From a virus: DNA of 64,000 nucleotides. The translations under genes were made by a program, and so were the position numbers. Each line of letters opens with the position of its first letter. Within the stretch, counting starts at the first letter, position 1. Below the pieces are notes generated by a model. That model worked only from the letters and a program-made list of their open reading frames with translations, made no database searches and had not been told where the DNA came from. Shown here piece after piece: positions 24,955 through 35,371 of the stretch. The stretch is taken from positions 1-64,000 of IMG/VR virus record IMGVR_UViG_3300019135_000009. The stretch is one strand, 5' to 3'.

Positions 24955-27900
24955 TTATCTCCCTCCATTTTTCTTCAATTCTTTTAATAGCTCCTGAGAA
25001 ATCTCTTTCGCTTTCTTCTTATCTCCACCTTGAACTGTAATGTTTATATCTCCATAAGATATGCTTGTACTATTGATTGAGCCTGCTGTTGCAAGCTTGC
25101 CACTAATATTTGCCTTACCGATCTGAGGAAGATTATTCTTCATGCTTCTCAATAATTTACTAGCGTCTAATAGATTCTTAGTATCATCTTTGTTAAACAC
25201 TTGTTCTTTTTTATGGAGTAGGGCAACTTTTCCACCATCTCCAGCCCAATCACCAGTGTACCCACCAGTTCTTAATCCAGTCAGGTCTTTAAGTTTTACC
25301 CATGCAATTGCTCCATTGATACTTTTTGTTTTACTCAATGCACCGTAGCCATTTTTAGAGTTAACCATATATAGGCTCGCGCCATAGCTAATCCCTGCGG
25401 CCTTCGCTTGAGACGACCAAGGTTTAACCTTACTACCATACGAATCAACATAAGCTTTTGCATCTTTTCCAGTAACCTTAACTTTGCCTCCAACTTTAGG
25501 GGTCTTTTTGGCAGGAGTTGTTTTTTTCTTAGTTGTGGTAGTTTTCTTTGTAGTCGTTGTCTTCTTCGGTGTTGTTTTTGCTGGAGTAGTCTGCTTTGGT
25601 GTTGCGATCTTTGTTCCAGCACTACTTTGAACTTTCCCGTCAGTCATTTTATAGCTTTTTGCACCTTGTGCTTCTTTTACATCGCTAATAGGTTCTTTTG
25701 AGTTAAAGATCAAATTATCTACAGTTAAAGCATTGAGTTCAGCAATTTGCTTTTTGACTTCTTCGGACAGGTTAGAGAACCCTTTGTATACTCCATCGAA
25801 TACACCTTTATTCATGTCGTCCAAGTTCTTTTTCATTTTGTCAAGTTCAGAAGAGATTGTGTTAAAACTTCCTTTGATCGCATCATCACGCATCTTAGCC
25901 CAACGCTCATCATTATTTATGAGGTCGTCATATTGTTTTTGGATTTCTTCTTTCTTCGCATCTAGATCGTCAATTGCTTTATCGTGTTTATCTGTTTCTT
26001 CTTCTTTTTCTTTGTTTACAGCATCGATCTGATCTTGCCTTTGTTTTTCGAGAGCATCTTTTAAAAGTTTATCCTGACGATCTTTTTGGAAGGAAGCTAT
26101 TTCTTTATCGATATCTTCGAGTTCCTTCATTAAGTCGGCAACTTTTTTCTTACCAGCTTTAGAAGTATCACGTGATAAAAGAGATATTTTATTCACTAAT
26201 TCAGCTTTTTTAGCGTTTTTACTATCCAGCTCTTCTTGATATTGTTTTGCTTCGTTTTCTTCATCAATTTTTGATAGTTTTTGATCATATACAGAATTGA
26301 TTTTTTCAATTTCTGCATCATACATTTTCATTTTTTCGTTATGAGCTTTTTCTAGAGCTTCTTTCTCTGCATCAATAGCAGAGGTTGCAATATCTTTCAT
26401 TGTTGAATAGTAATCTTTAAGCGTTTTGATTCCTTCGTCAGCAATGCTTTCTCTAGTGTCTCTAATATCCTTTTCTGCGTTCAAAATAGCAAGAGTGTAA
26501 TCTTTATAATCTTTCTTTGCTTGATCTAATTGCTCTTTAACAGCTTTCGCTTGAGCAGAGCCATATCCTTTAGATTTTCCAACTTTGTCATACTGACTTT
26601 GTAATGAATCTACTTTATTCTTTGCGGTTGCTTGTTGAGCTTGCAATTGCTTAGCCTTGTCTGCTTGAGCGTTTAACAATCCTTTTTTATCATTAGGATT
26701 AACAAGAGTCATTACATCAATTTTAAATTCTGTATCTTCAACTTTTGCTTTGATTTTTTCTATCGCCGCATCATATTTAGATACAATTTCATTGATGAAG
26801 TCAGAGAAGATTTCTAAAGATTTATCTTTGATTTCATATATTTCTGACTCAATTTCACTTTTAAGTGATTGAATTTTAGATATGTTTGAGTCGTATTCCT
26901 GCATTAGGTTATTATATCTTTCGCGTTGTTTCGCCGTTTGTTTGCTTACTTTAGGGAGTTTTTTCAGCTCTTTTTGAATAGTCTTTTGGCGTTTTTCTGT
27001 TGTTGATAAATCTTTTTTCAACACAGATAGATGTTTATTTTGAAGGGTGATAATCTGTTTAAGAGCATCTCGATATTTTAGAGTGGATTTGTTCATCGCA
27101 TTCAATCTGGTCTCTAAGACTTTAAGATTAGAATCGATGGCGCTTGCTTCACGCTCATACTTATTGTATGTAAATGCCTCTGAACGACCTTCATATGGGT
27201 TTGATTTTGATTTACTTTTATACTTGCTTGCCAAGTCAATAAACTCATATCCACCATCTAAAGTTCTAAGACCAGAGTAGATGGATTCACGCATGATACC
27301 AGATGATCCAGAGTCTCCTCCGCCACCTGATTCACCGCCGCCACCTTCGCCAGATGTTGCTCCAAATGAAACCCCTCCACCAAAGGCAATACCGCCTCTG
27401 CCTCTCTTAGCATTAGCTTTTAACATATCGATTAAGTTAGGGTCGATTCCTAAAAATTGACCTGCCTTAGTCCATAGATTTATTGCTCTAGAGCGGTGCT
27501 GTTCAAGAGGGATAACGACTTCTCGTTTATCTCCTTCTCCGACCATCGCTAAATGCTCTTTGTCAATAAATCCGCCAACTTCATAACCAACGCCTCGATA
27601 AGCTTTGGACAGGCTTCCATAGCGAGATACGGCGTATCTAATAGATGCTAAAATGTTTGATAATGGATCATAAATGTTAGAATCGTAGCCTTTCATCGCA
27701 TAAGCTTTGAACGTTGGATCAATTACCTGCATTAATCCTTTAGATGGAATGCCTCGTTTAGCATTAGAATCCCATAGGTTAATAGCTTTTACATTACCGC
27801 CAGATTCCGTCTGCATTTGATATAGCAATCTCTGTAGGTTTGCTTCTGAATATTGTCCAGTCATCATAAGAGCTTTTGTTGCTACTCCAGCCCATTGTTG

Positions 27901-30900
27901 AACACCTGCTCCCGCATTCCCAGCTATATTACTAAAGTCACCAGACACATAAGCTTTGATCATATCCCATGAATCATAAACACCGCCTCCGAAATCATCG
28001 AAGACATTTTTACCGAGGGATTTAAGGTCTTCTCCAGTTAAACCATTTGCGAGACCTTTGATTACCCATCCACCCAATTCAGTAAATACTCTAGAAGGGG
28101 AATGGATTCCAAGCTCTTTCTTAAATCGTCTAACCATATCTTTTGCCACAGCATCCATTGATTTAGATGCTTGGCTCATGTTTTTCTCTACGGCATCACC
28201 GATTCTCTTAGGAAGTCCACTTGCAGTTTTTACAATTGAATTAGTTCCAGATTTAAATTTACTGTGCATCTTGTCTGCCATGTTTGTAACTTTACTTACA
28301 ACTTGCTTAGATGCCTTATCAAAATCTACAATGATTCTCTTAAGAGATTTGTTGGTTGTGTCTGCCATGCTTTTTGTTGCATTTGCGTTTTTCTTATAGG
28401 CTTTAATCATAGCTTCAATAAGGCTTGCTATTTTGGAAGACAATTTTGCAAATGAACTTGCCACATATGAATTAGCTTGACTCATGCTAGAAGAATAGTT
28501 TTTAGTGTTGGATACAACTTGTTTAAATGCAGAGACAATTTTCTTTTGTGCATTTGCCGTTTTGTTAGCTAGGCTTTGTGTTTTATTTAAAACAGATGCC
28601 AAAGCCATTAGAGACACAGAATAGTTGATTATAGTAGTTACTTTTGCATTTGAGTTGATTTTCTTAATTGCGTTTGCAAAAGAGTTTACTTTTCCTTTAA
28701 TGTCTCCAACTGTGCTACCAATCTGATTTATACTTTTTGTTACTTCATCAGTTGAAAATCCTTTACCGAGCTTTTTAATTGAATCATTCAGTTTGTCAAC
28801 AGACTCTTTAGCTGTCACTGAATTATTCCCAACTGCATCCATAGTATCATTAACGTTGGCTAATCCACTAGAAGTTGTAAGCACTGTCTTAACACTTGTT
28901 GTCGCTCTTTCTCCAGATTCTGCAAAGGCATTTGCCGTACTTGTGCCAGATTTCATTGTTTCAAGTGTTTCTTTTAATGGCTTTGTGTTTTCTTGAAATT
29001 TTGAACTTATTGATGTTTGAGCAGTTCCTAGTGCTGATGAAAAATCTTTTGTATTCTGTTTAGCTGTGCTTACTTCGTTATTATAAGAACTAAACACACT
29101 TGAACCCTTATCAGTATTAAGCTCGGTTTGTAATCCGCCTAGAGAAGATTTTACTTCACTAGTTTTCTCAGTTGTTAAGTTTAAATCTTTATGTATACCA
29201 TTTAGGTAGATTGATACACCAGGAGTATTCAATATGTTTTGTAGTGTTCTTAGGTTTTGTTCTGTGATATCGACTTGACCATTGGTAGTCGTTACTTTGC
29301 TCAACAATCCGTCAAGCCATGGTGATCCTCCAGCGGTGCTCAGCTTGTCAAGAATCTCTTGTATTCTAATTTTTAGCTTTTCAGCATCATTGCCAATGTA
29401 ATCCATTGATCCTTTTACTAACTCAAATGGATTTGTATCTGGAGTTTGAACATTAAAGACATCTTGAATGTCTTTTTTCATATTTTTTGCCGCAGAACCA
29501 GCTTCTTCGGTGGTCTTTTTAATTTCTCTGTTCGCGCCTGTTACAATGTCTTTTGCTCCATTAGTGTTAAAATACTCATTTAATAATTCTTTTTGGGCAG
29601 CAGTTAAATTGTTTGCATCTTTGATCAAATCTTTATAAGACTGTCCAGCTTCAAGATTTCCCCAGTTAACTTTCCCTAGAGCGTCAACCATACTCAAATA
29701 TTTATCTATGTTTTGTCCAACTTCTGTTTCAGTTACATTAAGTCTATCGGCTAGGGCTTGTGTGGATTCTTTCCACTCATCAGTGTTTTTTGCGGCACTT
29801 CCATATAAATCAATCAATAACTTTAGGTTTTGTAGATGGGATTTCATACTAGAGAGGTCTGAACTTCCATAACCGAAGAGGGAGGAGGTTAAATCTATCG
29901 CTTCTATGACTTCTTTGTTCATTTCTGCTAAAGATTCTGTCGTACCATCTATTCCTTCTGATGCGAGTTTTGCTCTGATAGCAACATTGTCGCCTTCTCG
30001 TGCTAAATTTGACAATAAAGCGGAAGCTTCATCTGCTGACAATCCAGCGGCTTCAAGTCTTCTAGTCAATTGAGGAATTGCATCAGCACCAGCACCATTA
30101 GACACTTGATTACTTACGTTTACAATTTCTTTTAATCCATTTACTACATCATCTTGAGTACGTATTAAGTTGCCATTTGCATCTGTTAAAGAATAAAACG
30201 TCTGTGGAATAGCTTTTGCCACTTGTCCCAATTGATCTTTAACTTCTTTGAGTTTCTCTGGATTATCTCCAATTCCTTGAGTTAATTTATTGAATGCTTC
30301 GACGAAGACATTTCCTACATCTTGTCCTAAAGAGTACAGTCCAGTATAAGCTTGGTCAAAGTCGTCACTAAAACGCAAAATTGCATCATTGGCTTGAATA
30401 AATTTTTCAATTGTTGCTTGCGTATCATCTGTTAGATTCTCTAATTGACCATTTGCTTCGAAATAGGCCAAAGTTTGATCTTGGATTGATTTGATGTTTT
30501 TCTTAATAATTTCTGTTTTCTCTGATTCATACTTAAGAATCTCTACATTGTTTGCCTGAATTGCTTTAGTGTTATCTTTAATCTTCTCTGTGAATGTAGA
30601 GTAGTTTCCCGATGCAGAAACGTAATCAGTCGTTAACTGAGTTGTTCCATCTTCTTCAATTAATTGTTTTCGCGTTTTATTTAAATCCTTAAGCTTATTA
30701 TTTACTTCATCAAGAGATTTTGCCTGTTTCTCCATGTTTTCAGTAAACTTTGCTTCTTGAACCTTTGCTTTTTCTTGAGATAGCATTTTAACATGCTCTA
30801 TCTCAACTTTAATTGCATCAGCAGTTTTTAAGTGAGCCTTACCATTTGCATCAATATAGGAAACAGTAGTAGGGATTTGTTCCGCAAGGTCTTTAGTGAC

Positions 30901-33900
30901 TTTTTCATATTCTGCTTGTTCTTTTTTGGTTCTGTTTGTATTGCGAGAAAGAGTTTCATATTTGCTAATAAGAGCCTGCATTCCATCTGCATGCTTCCTA
31001 TAGCTAGTAACCATTTTATTATTAAGCTTTTCAATCTCTTCTTGTTTTTTCTTTTGTTTTTCAAAATGTCCAATCAATTTTTCAATGGCAAATCCAATTG
31101 CAACAAATGCTCCACCAACTAAAGTAGAGGCTAATGCCGCTTTGAATGTGGCACTAAATGTTTTAACTGCAACTATCATGCCTCTAAGGCTTGTAGTAAC
31201 TGTAGTCGCCATTCCAACTGCTCTTGCTCGAAGTCCTGTCATTCCTGCACCTGCAACAGCAGAGGCTCTGTTCATTGCAGTGCCAAATCTAGTTGCACCT
31301 GCCTCAGCGCTTCTGAATGCGGTTTGCATAGATTCAAACATGCCAACAAGCGCACCTTTGAATCCATCTAAATATTTCATCTTGTTCAATACTGCCCATA
31401 CAGCAAGCATAGTTGTAGGAAGTACACCGAAAGCGTTTACAACTTTAATTCCGGCCTCGGCCAATTGAGTTAATCCGCTAACAACTGTCACAATACTTCC
31501 ACTTAAAACCGCATCACCAACAGCTTGAGCTAGTTCAGTAAAGCTATTTTTTAAAGTATTTATTCTTGCTTCAAATGACTCTAAATATCTGTCATTTTCA
31601 CGCATGGCCGATCCTTCGGAGTTAACGGCCGTAGTTGTCGCTTCAACTGCCATTTGCCAGTTGTTCATAAGTGCTAAGAATCTCGATAATTGATAGCGTC
31701 CTGCAACTTTAACTGCAATATTTTGTCTTTCTTGGTCTGATAAATCATTCCATTTTTCAGCCAAATCGCTCAAAACATCGTTAGCTTCACGAACATCGCC
31801 ACTCTGTTTTCGGATACTTACTCCAACACCATTCAAAACACCTTCTGCCTCAGAAAGAGTTGTGATTCTGGAGTAAATAGTTTTCAGAGAGTTCCCGATT
31901 ATTGAACCTGACTCCATTGTTACTGCGCCGATTGCTGTAATGTTACCAACGTTTTCTTCCAAGGTAACACCGAACGTACGTGCGGTTGAAGCCGATCTTG
32001 ACATCGCTTCTGCTAATTGTTTAGTAGAAATTGCATAGTTATTATCGACTTCGTTAAGAGCATCTACGATATGAATTGATTCAGAAGCACTAATATTGAA
32101 CGCGTTCATTGTACCAACAAGACTTTGAGTAGCTTCCTGAGCTGACAAATCAGATACGTTAGACATCAACGTTACAGTTTTTGTAATTGCAAGAAGCTGT
32201 CTTTCGTTAAAGTCTCCATATGTACGCGCGAACTCATTTACTGCTTGCATTACATCATGAACGTTGTTTCCAAGTTCTTTTGATAGGGTGAGTGCTCCGC
32301 GGAACATTGTCTCTATAGATATATTTGCAGATGCAACCCTTTTTAACTCTGTCAATGCGGCATCCAATCTTAAAATTTCAGATGTCATCGCTCTTACAGA
32401 ATTAATTGTGCCATAGAAGGCCGTCATTGCAGTCATCCAGATAGGAACACGTTCCATTGCAACACGAAGTTGCTCAAAAATGCCCAAGTTTGCATTGCGG
32501 TTAAATACTTCTGATGTTCCAACTTGTCTTAGCTTTCTGTTTAACTGATCGATTTCATAAGTGACTTGTTTAGCAGTTTTTCCTGTACTTGCGAGGGTGG
32601 CGGTTATTCTTGTTACACCTTTGCTATTGGTCGCAAGTTTTGCAGTAGCAATATCTAACTTCTGAGTTGTGGCTAGATAATCTTTGATTTTAGAAATATC
32701 GCCTTCATTGACGAGATTGAGCATTTTTGAATTTCTAAAACCGTTCCCACTAACAATAGAATTTGCGGCTCTATTAAGGGTATCTACTGTTGCCTTATTT
32801 TGGGCAGTAGCAATTTTCTTAGAATACTTCGCAACCTCAGCCTCAATCTGAGCTAAATTACTTCCTACATTTCGTCTTATTTGTTGGAAACGTCTTTCGA
32901 TGGTTTCCCCATTGTAGGACATAATTCTTGCCCATTCTTGCATGGTAGTCTTTAATTTGCTTAAAGCTTTCTCTCTTGACTCTATATCCTTGTTGCTTTG
33001 CTGTTGCCTATACATGCTATTTAGGCGTCTTTGGACTTCGGCCATTTGTTTAGTAGTTGTAGCTCTTTGAGCTAATTGTTGTGTTGCTTTAATGTTGTCG
33101 CGGGATAGAGCGCCCTCGGTCTCATGTGTTTCTCTAAGATATCTTGTAAGTTGTCTTAAAGCATTCTCTCTTTGTTTATCTACGGCGTTGGCTTCTTTTT
33201 GAGTTTGTTTATACTCCTTAACTTTGTCGGATAGACGACTCAATTCAACTCGAATATTTCTATACGCCTCTAAATCTCCAGCATTTCTTGTTTGTTTAAG
33301 CAAGTCTTGAGTTTCTGATGTGAATTTCGTTCCTGTATTTTTTGTTGTGTTTTTAATATCTCGAATAAGCTTAGCTTCTTCACGTCTAAGATTGTTTAGT
33401 TCTTTCTGAGTTCGAACTTCTTCTTGAGCATTTTTAATTCTTGTTTTAAAGGCTTTTACCGCATCTGTTGTAAGAGTTCCACTGTTTCCAGCTTTCTCAA
33501 GCTCTTTATATTCTTGCTTTAGGTCTTTAGATGCTTTGCCAGTCTTGTTTATTTCTCTTTGCAGGTCTTGAAGACTCTGCATAGCTCTATGAACAACTTT
33601 TTCTGTTTGTGTTCCAGTTTGGCGATCAATTACTTCAAATTTGTTTTTATCTTTATTCCAGTTATAACGAACTTTCTCAATTACACCATTTGCTCTTTGC
33701 AATGTTGCAATAAATCCATGAAGATTCCCTTGTGCATCTTTAAGTTGGACGGTAGAGAATAGTCCTTTTTTATCTGCGAATTTTGATCTTAATTGTCTTT
33801 CTGCTTCTGAAATTTGATTAACATATCTTTTAATGTTATTAAAGTTTTGAACTCCAGCATTAGTAGGGATGTTGACACTATTATTTGCTTGAGTTTCTTT

Positions 33901-34278
33901 TACTTTCTTTTGTGTTTGTTGCATTTGGCGCAACTGTTGATTGTATTTTCTATTAAAATCGGAGACTGCATCATTAACTTCTTTTAGTTGCTTCCTGATC
34001 TTTTTTGCAGAACCCTTAACATCCATTTCAACTTGAAGTTTAATAGGTTTGAAGGATTTCGATTTTGCAACAGTGTTGCTTAGGTCTCTAATTTGTTTAT
34101 TAATATCGGAAGCGGATGCTAGAAGTTTAACTTTTAATTTTACAGGTTTCTTCTCCAACATTTTCGATATTCTATCTACTTGGCTGTGGAGTTTACTTCC
34201 TTTTGCATCTAACTCTACTTTTAATTTTACGACTTTTGCTTTTAAAAGCATATTTAAGTCGTTACTGCCTTTTGGCAT
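24955..34278 (-). CDS. Tape measure protein with SLT transglycosylase domain, 3107 aa
   Basis: ATG 34278 is preferred (AAAGGGG 8 bases upstream); an in-frame GTG at 34287 lies in that site. The N-terminal 700 residues are Gln/Lys-rich coiled coil. Residues about 720-1080 hold the TMP core with hydrophobic segments (FVAIGFAIEKLIGHF) and the conserved tape-measure pattern. Residues about 2080-2200 carry a soluble lytic transglycosylase domain (YQMQTESGGNVKAIN with the catalytic Glu, SKGLMQVIDPTFKAY) followed by EVGGFIDKEHLAMVGEGDKREVVIPL. Coiled coils and a Thr/Lys-rich linker near residue 2900 close it. SPbeta CwlP also has an M23 peptidase; none is visible here. Confidence 0.93.
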   Translation of the reverse strand: MPKGSNDLNMLLKAKVVKLKVELDAKGSKLHSQVDRISKMLEKKPVKLKVKLLASASDINKQIRDLSNTVAKSKSFKPIKLQVEMDVKGSAKKIRKQLKEVNDAVSDFNRKYNQQLRQMQQTQKKVKETQANNSVNIPTNAGVQNFNNIKRYVNQISEAERQLRSKFADKKGLFSTVQLKDAQGNLHGFIATLQRANGVIEKVRYNWNKDKNKFEVIDRQTGTQTEKVVHRAMQSLQDLQREINKTGKASKDLKQEYKELEKAGNSGTLTTDAVKAFKTRIKNAQEEVRTQKELNNLRREEAKLIRDIKNTTKNTGTKFTSETQDLLKQTRNAGDLEAYRNIRVELSRLSDKVKEYKQTQKEANAVDKQRENALRQLTRYLRETHETEGALSRDNIKATQQLAQRATTTKQMAEVQRRLNSMYRQQQSNKDIESREKALSKLKTTMQEWARIMSYNGETIERRFQQIRRNVGSNLAQIEAEVAKYSKKIATAQNKATVDTLNRAANSIVSGNGFRNSKMLNLVNEGDISKIKDYLATTQKLDIATAKLATNSKGVTRITATLASTGKTAKQVTYEIDQLNRKLRQVGTSEVFNRNANLGIFEQLRVAMERVPIWMTAMTAFYGTINSVRAMTSEILRLDAALTELKRVASANISIETMFRGALTLSKELGNNVHDVMQAVNEFARTYGDFNERQLLAITKTVTLMSNVSDLSAQEATQSLVGTMNAFNISASESIHIVDALNEVDNNYAISTKQLAEAMSRSASTARTFGVTLEENVGNITAIGAVTMESGSIIGNSLKTIYSRITTLSEAEGVLNGVGVSIRKQSGDVREANDVLSDLAEKWNDLSDQERQNIAVKVAGRYQLSRFLALMNNWQMAVEATTTAVNSEGSAMRENDRYLESFEARINTLKNSFTELAQAVGDAVLSGSIVTVVSGLTQLAEAGIKVVNAFGVLPTTMLAVWAVLNKMKYLDGFKGALVGMFESMQTAFRSAEAGATRFGTAMNRASAVAGAGMTGLRARAVGMATTVTTSLRGMIVAVKTFSATFKAALASTLVGGAFVAIGFAIEKLIGHFEKQKKKQEEIEKLNNKMVTSYRKHADGMQALISKYETLSRNTNRTKKEQAEYEKVTKDLAEQIPTTVSYIDANGKAHLKTADAIKVEIEHVKMLSQEKAKVQEAKFTENMEKQAKSLDEVNNKLKDLNKTRKQLIEEDGTTQLTTDYVSASGNYSTFTEKIKDNTKAIQANNVEILKYESEKTEIIKKNIKSIQDQTLAYFEANGQLENLTDDTQATIEKFIQANDAILRFSDDFDQAYTGLYSLGQDVGNVFVEAFNKLTQGIGDNPEKLKEVKDQLGQVAKAIPQTFYSLTDANGNLIRTQDDVVNGLKEIVNVSNQVSNGAGADAIPQLTRRLEAAGLSADEASALLSNLAREGDNVAIRAKLASEGIDGTTESLAEMNKEVIEAIDLTSSLFGYGSSDLSSMKSHLQNLKLLIDLYGSAAKNTDEWKESTQALADRLNVTETEVGQNIDKYLSMVDALGKVNWGNLEAGQSYKDLIKDANNLTAAQKELLNEYFNTNGAKDIVTGANREIKKTTEEAGSAAKNMKKDIQDVFNVQTPDTNPFELVKGSMDYIGNDAEKLKIRIQEILDKLSTAGGSPWLDGLLSKVTTTNGQVDITEQNLRTLQNILNTPGVSIYLNGIHKDLNLTTEKTSEVKSSLGGLQTELNTDKGSSVFSSYNNEVSTAKQNTKDFSSALGTAQTSISSKFQENTKPLKETLETMKSGTSTANAFAESGERATTSVKTVLTTSSGLANVNDTMDAVGNNSVTAKESVDKLNDSIKKLGKGFSTDEVTKSINQIGSTVGDIKGKVNSFANAIKKINSNAKVTTIINYSVSLMALASVLNKTQSLANKTANAQKKIVSAFKQVVSNTKNYSSSMSQANSYVASSFAKLSSKIASLIEAMIKAYKKNANATKSMADTTNKSLKRIIVDFDKASKQVVSKVTNMADKMHSKFKSGTNSIVKTASGLPKRIGDAVEKNMSQASKSMDAVAKDMVRRFKKELGIHSPSRVFTELGGWVIKGLANGLTGEDLKSLGKNVFDDFGGGVYDSWDMIKAYVSGDFSNIAGNAGAGVQQWAGVATKALMMTGQYSEANLQRLLYQMQTESGGNVKAINLWDSNAKRGIPSKGLMQVIDPTFKAYAMKGYDSNIYDPLSNILASIRYAVSRYGSLSKAYRGVGYEVGGFIDKEHLAMVGEGDKREVVIPLEQHRSRAINLWTKAGQFLGIDPNLIDMLKANAKRGRGGIAFGGGVSFGATSGEGGGGESGGGGDSGSSGIMRESIYSGLRTLDGGYEFIDLASKYKSKSKSNPYEGRSEAFTYNKYEREASAIDSNLKVLETRLNAMNKSTLKYRDALKQIITLQNKHLSVLKKDLSTTEKRQKTIQKELKKLPKVSKQTAKQRERYNNLMQEYDSNISKIQSLKSEIESEIYEIKDKSLEIFSDFINEIVSKYDAAIEKIKAKVEDTEFKIDVMTLVNPNDKKGLLNAQADKAKQLQAQQATAKNKVDSLQSQYDKVGKSKGYGSAQAKAVKEQLDQAKKDYKDYTLAILNAEKDIRDTRESIADEGIKTLKDYYSTMKDIATSAIDAEKEALEKAHNEKMKMYDAEIEKINSVYDQKLSKIDEENEAKQYQEELDSKNAKKAELVNKISLLSRDTSKAGKKKVADLMKELEDIDKEIASFQKDRQDKLLKDALEKQRQDQIDAVNKEKEEETDKHDKAIDDLDAKKEEIQKQYDDLINNDERWAKMRDDAIKGSFNTISSELDKMKKNLDDMNKGVFDGVYKGFSNLSEEVKKQIAELNALTVDNLIFNSKEPISDVKEAQGAKSYKMTDGKVQSSAGTKIATPKQTTPAKTTPKKTTTTKKTTTTKKKTTPAKKTPKVGGKVKVTGKDAKAYVDSYGSKVKPWSSQAKAAGISYGASLYMVNSKNGYGALSKTKSINGAIAWVKLKDLTGLRTGGYTGDWAGDGGKVALLHKKEQVFNKDDTKNLLDASKLLRSMKNNLPQIGKANISGKLATAGSINSTSISYGDINITVQGGDKKKAKEISQELLKELKKNGGR

Positions 34279-34310
34279 CCATTTCACCCCTTTAAAAATC
34301 TAGGAGGGTG

Positions 34311-34346
34311 CTAAAAAAACACCCTAATCAAAAAGACTAGGGTGTT
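34311..34346 (-). terminator. Terminator between the recombinase-fold gene and the tape measure
   Basis: 9-bp arms AACACCCTA and TAGGGTGTT followed on the minus strand by TTTTTT. It separates the yomM-like gene from the tape measure although no new promoter is visible, so read-through or a regulated terminator is implied. Confidence 0.8.
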
Positions 34347-34356
34347 GCCCTAACCT

Positions 34357-35355
34357 TTAAAACAGATCATCATCGTCATCTGCGTCGTCTCTCACAACGT
34401 AAATTTCGGTTGTTTGAGATGAGTTATGACCTAATAATTTTTGAACAGACTTAATATCCGCTCCATCTTCTAATACTGCATTTGTTGCTCTACTGCTTCT
34501 AAATAAGTGAGGATGGACAGGTCTTCCTCCTAATATGTCACTAAACTCTTGACACCATAAGTTGAAAGTATTTGCAGATAACTGTCTATATCCATCTTTT
34601 GTTTTACTTACAAAAACATATGGGCAATCATCATTGTCAACTTGACTAGACCTGTATTCGATCCATTTTTTAATTGCCTGCATAGCTCTTTCGTCAACTT
34701 TAAACTTTCTGACTTTACCTTCCTTGCCTCTACCTTTTGCACGAATAGGGTGGGTGAGGTAGTATTTTTTCTCGTTTCCTTTTTTGTCAACCGCTTTTGA
34801 ATATGTTGTTATCTCCCTAAGCAACTGTCTAGATTCTTCTCTTCTACATCCAGTTATGTATGTAAACCATAAATAAGCTAATTTTTGCCATTCTTCACGC
34901 TGATATAATTGATCTGAAAGTGTTTCAATTTCACCCATAGTTAAAGGTTGTTTCTCTTTTACATTAGTCTTGGAGACATTAGGGATTGCTTTTGTAAATA
35001 TGTTTCTGAAATCCTTATAGTCATCACTATAGTAAACTTCTATATATCCACATAAACTCGAAACTACTGATCGTTTAAATTTAATAGCATTTGGACTAAG
35101 ACCTTTGCTTATTAGCCAGTTTTGGTATTTAAGAGCGTCACGAGGTTTTAAATCTGTGATTTTCACCTTGCCTTTTGGAATGCAATAGTCATGAATCCAT
35201 TTAGCAAAAATTTTCAATCCAGATTCATATTGTTTAAGAGTGGCAGGGGAGAGGTGTTGCTGTTGGAGAAACTCTTCTACAAACATTTTGTTTAATTCAT
35301 CAACTTCATTTTCCCAAAACTCATCTGTTACTTCTTCAATCTTTTTATATCCCAT
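34357..35355 (-). CDS. Tyrosine recombinase-fold protein in YomM position, catalytic residues intact
   Basis: 332 residues; ATG 35355 with TAGGTGAAA upstream. A SAM-like N-terminal domain (LSPATLKQYESGLKIFAKWI, residues 36-130) precedes a catalytic domain with all canonical residues: Arg in YITGCRREESRQLL, Lys in the RAKGRGKEGKVRKF hairpin, His-x-x-Arg in HPHLFRSSRATNAV, His in KLLGHNSSQTTEIYVV and Tyr in the same segment. A second gene of this fold (57198-58214) is degenerate. Lying inside the tail operon directly upstream of the tape measure, it occupies the place of SPbeta yomM. It could resolve replicative DNA or influence lysogeny; a role as the integrase is possible but the late-operon location argues against it. 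Confidence 0.8.
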   Translation of the reverse strand: MGYKKIEEVTDEFWENEVDELNKMFVEEFLQQQHLSPATLKQYESGLKIFAKWIHDYCIPKGKVKITDLKPRDALKYQNWLISKGLSPNAIKFKRSVVSSLCGYIEVYYSDDYKDFRNIFTKAIPNVSKTNVKEKQPLTMGEIETLSDQLYQREEWQKLAYLWFTYITGCRREESRQLLREITTYSKAVDKKGNEKKYYLTHPIRAKGRGKEGKVRKFKVDERAMQAIKKWIEYRSSQVDNDDCPYVFVSKTKDGYRQLSANTFNLWCQEFSDILGGRPVHPHLFRSSRATNAVLEDGADIKSVQKLLGHNSSQTTEIYVVRDDADDDDDLF

Positions 35356-35371
35356 AATTTATTTCACCTAC

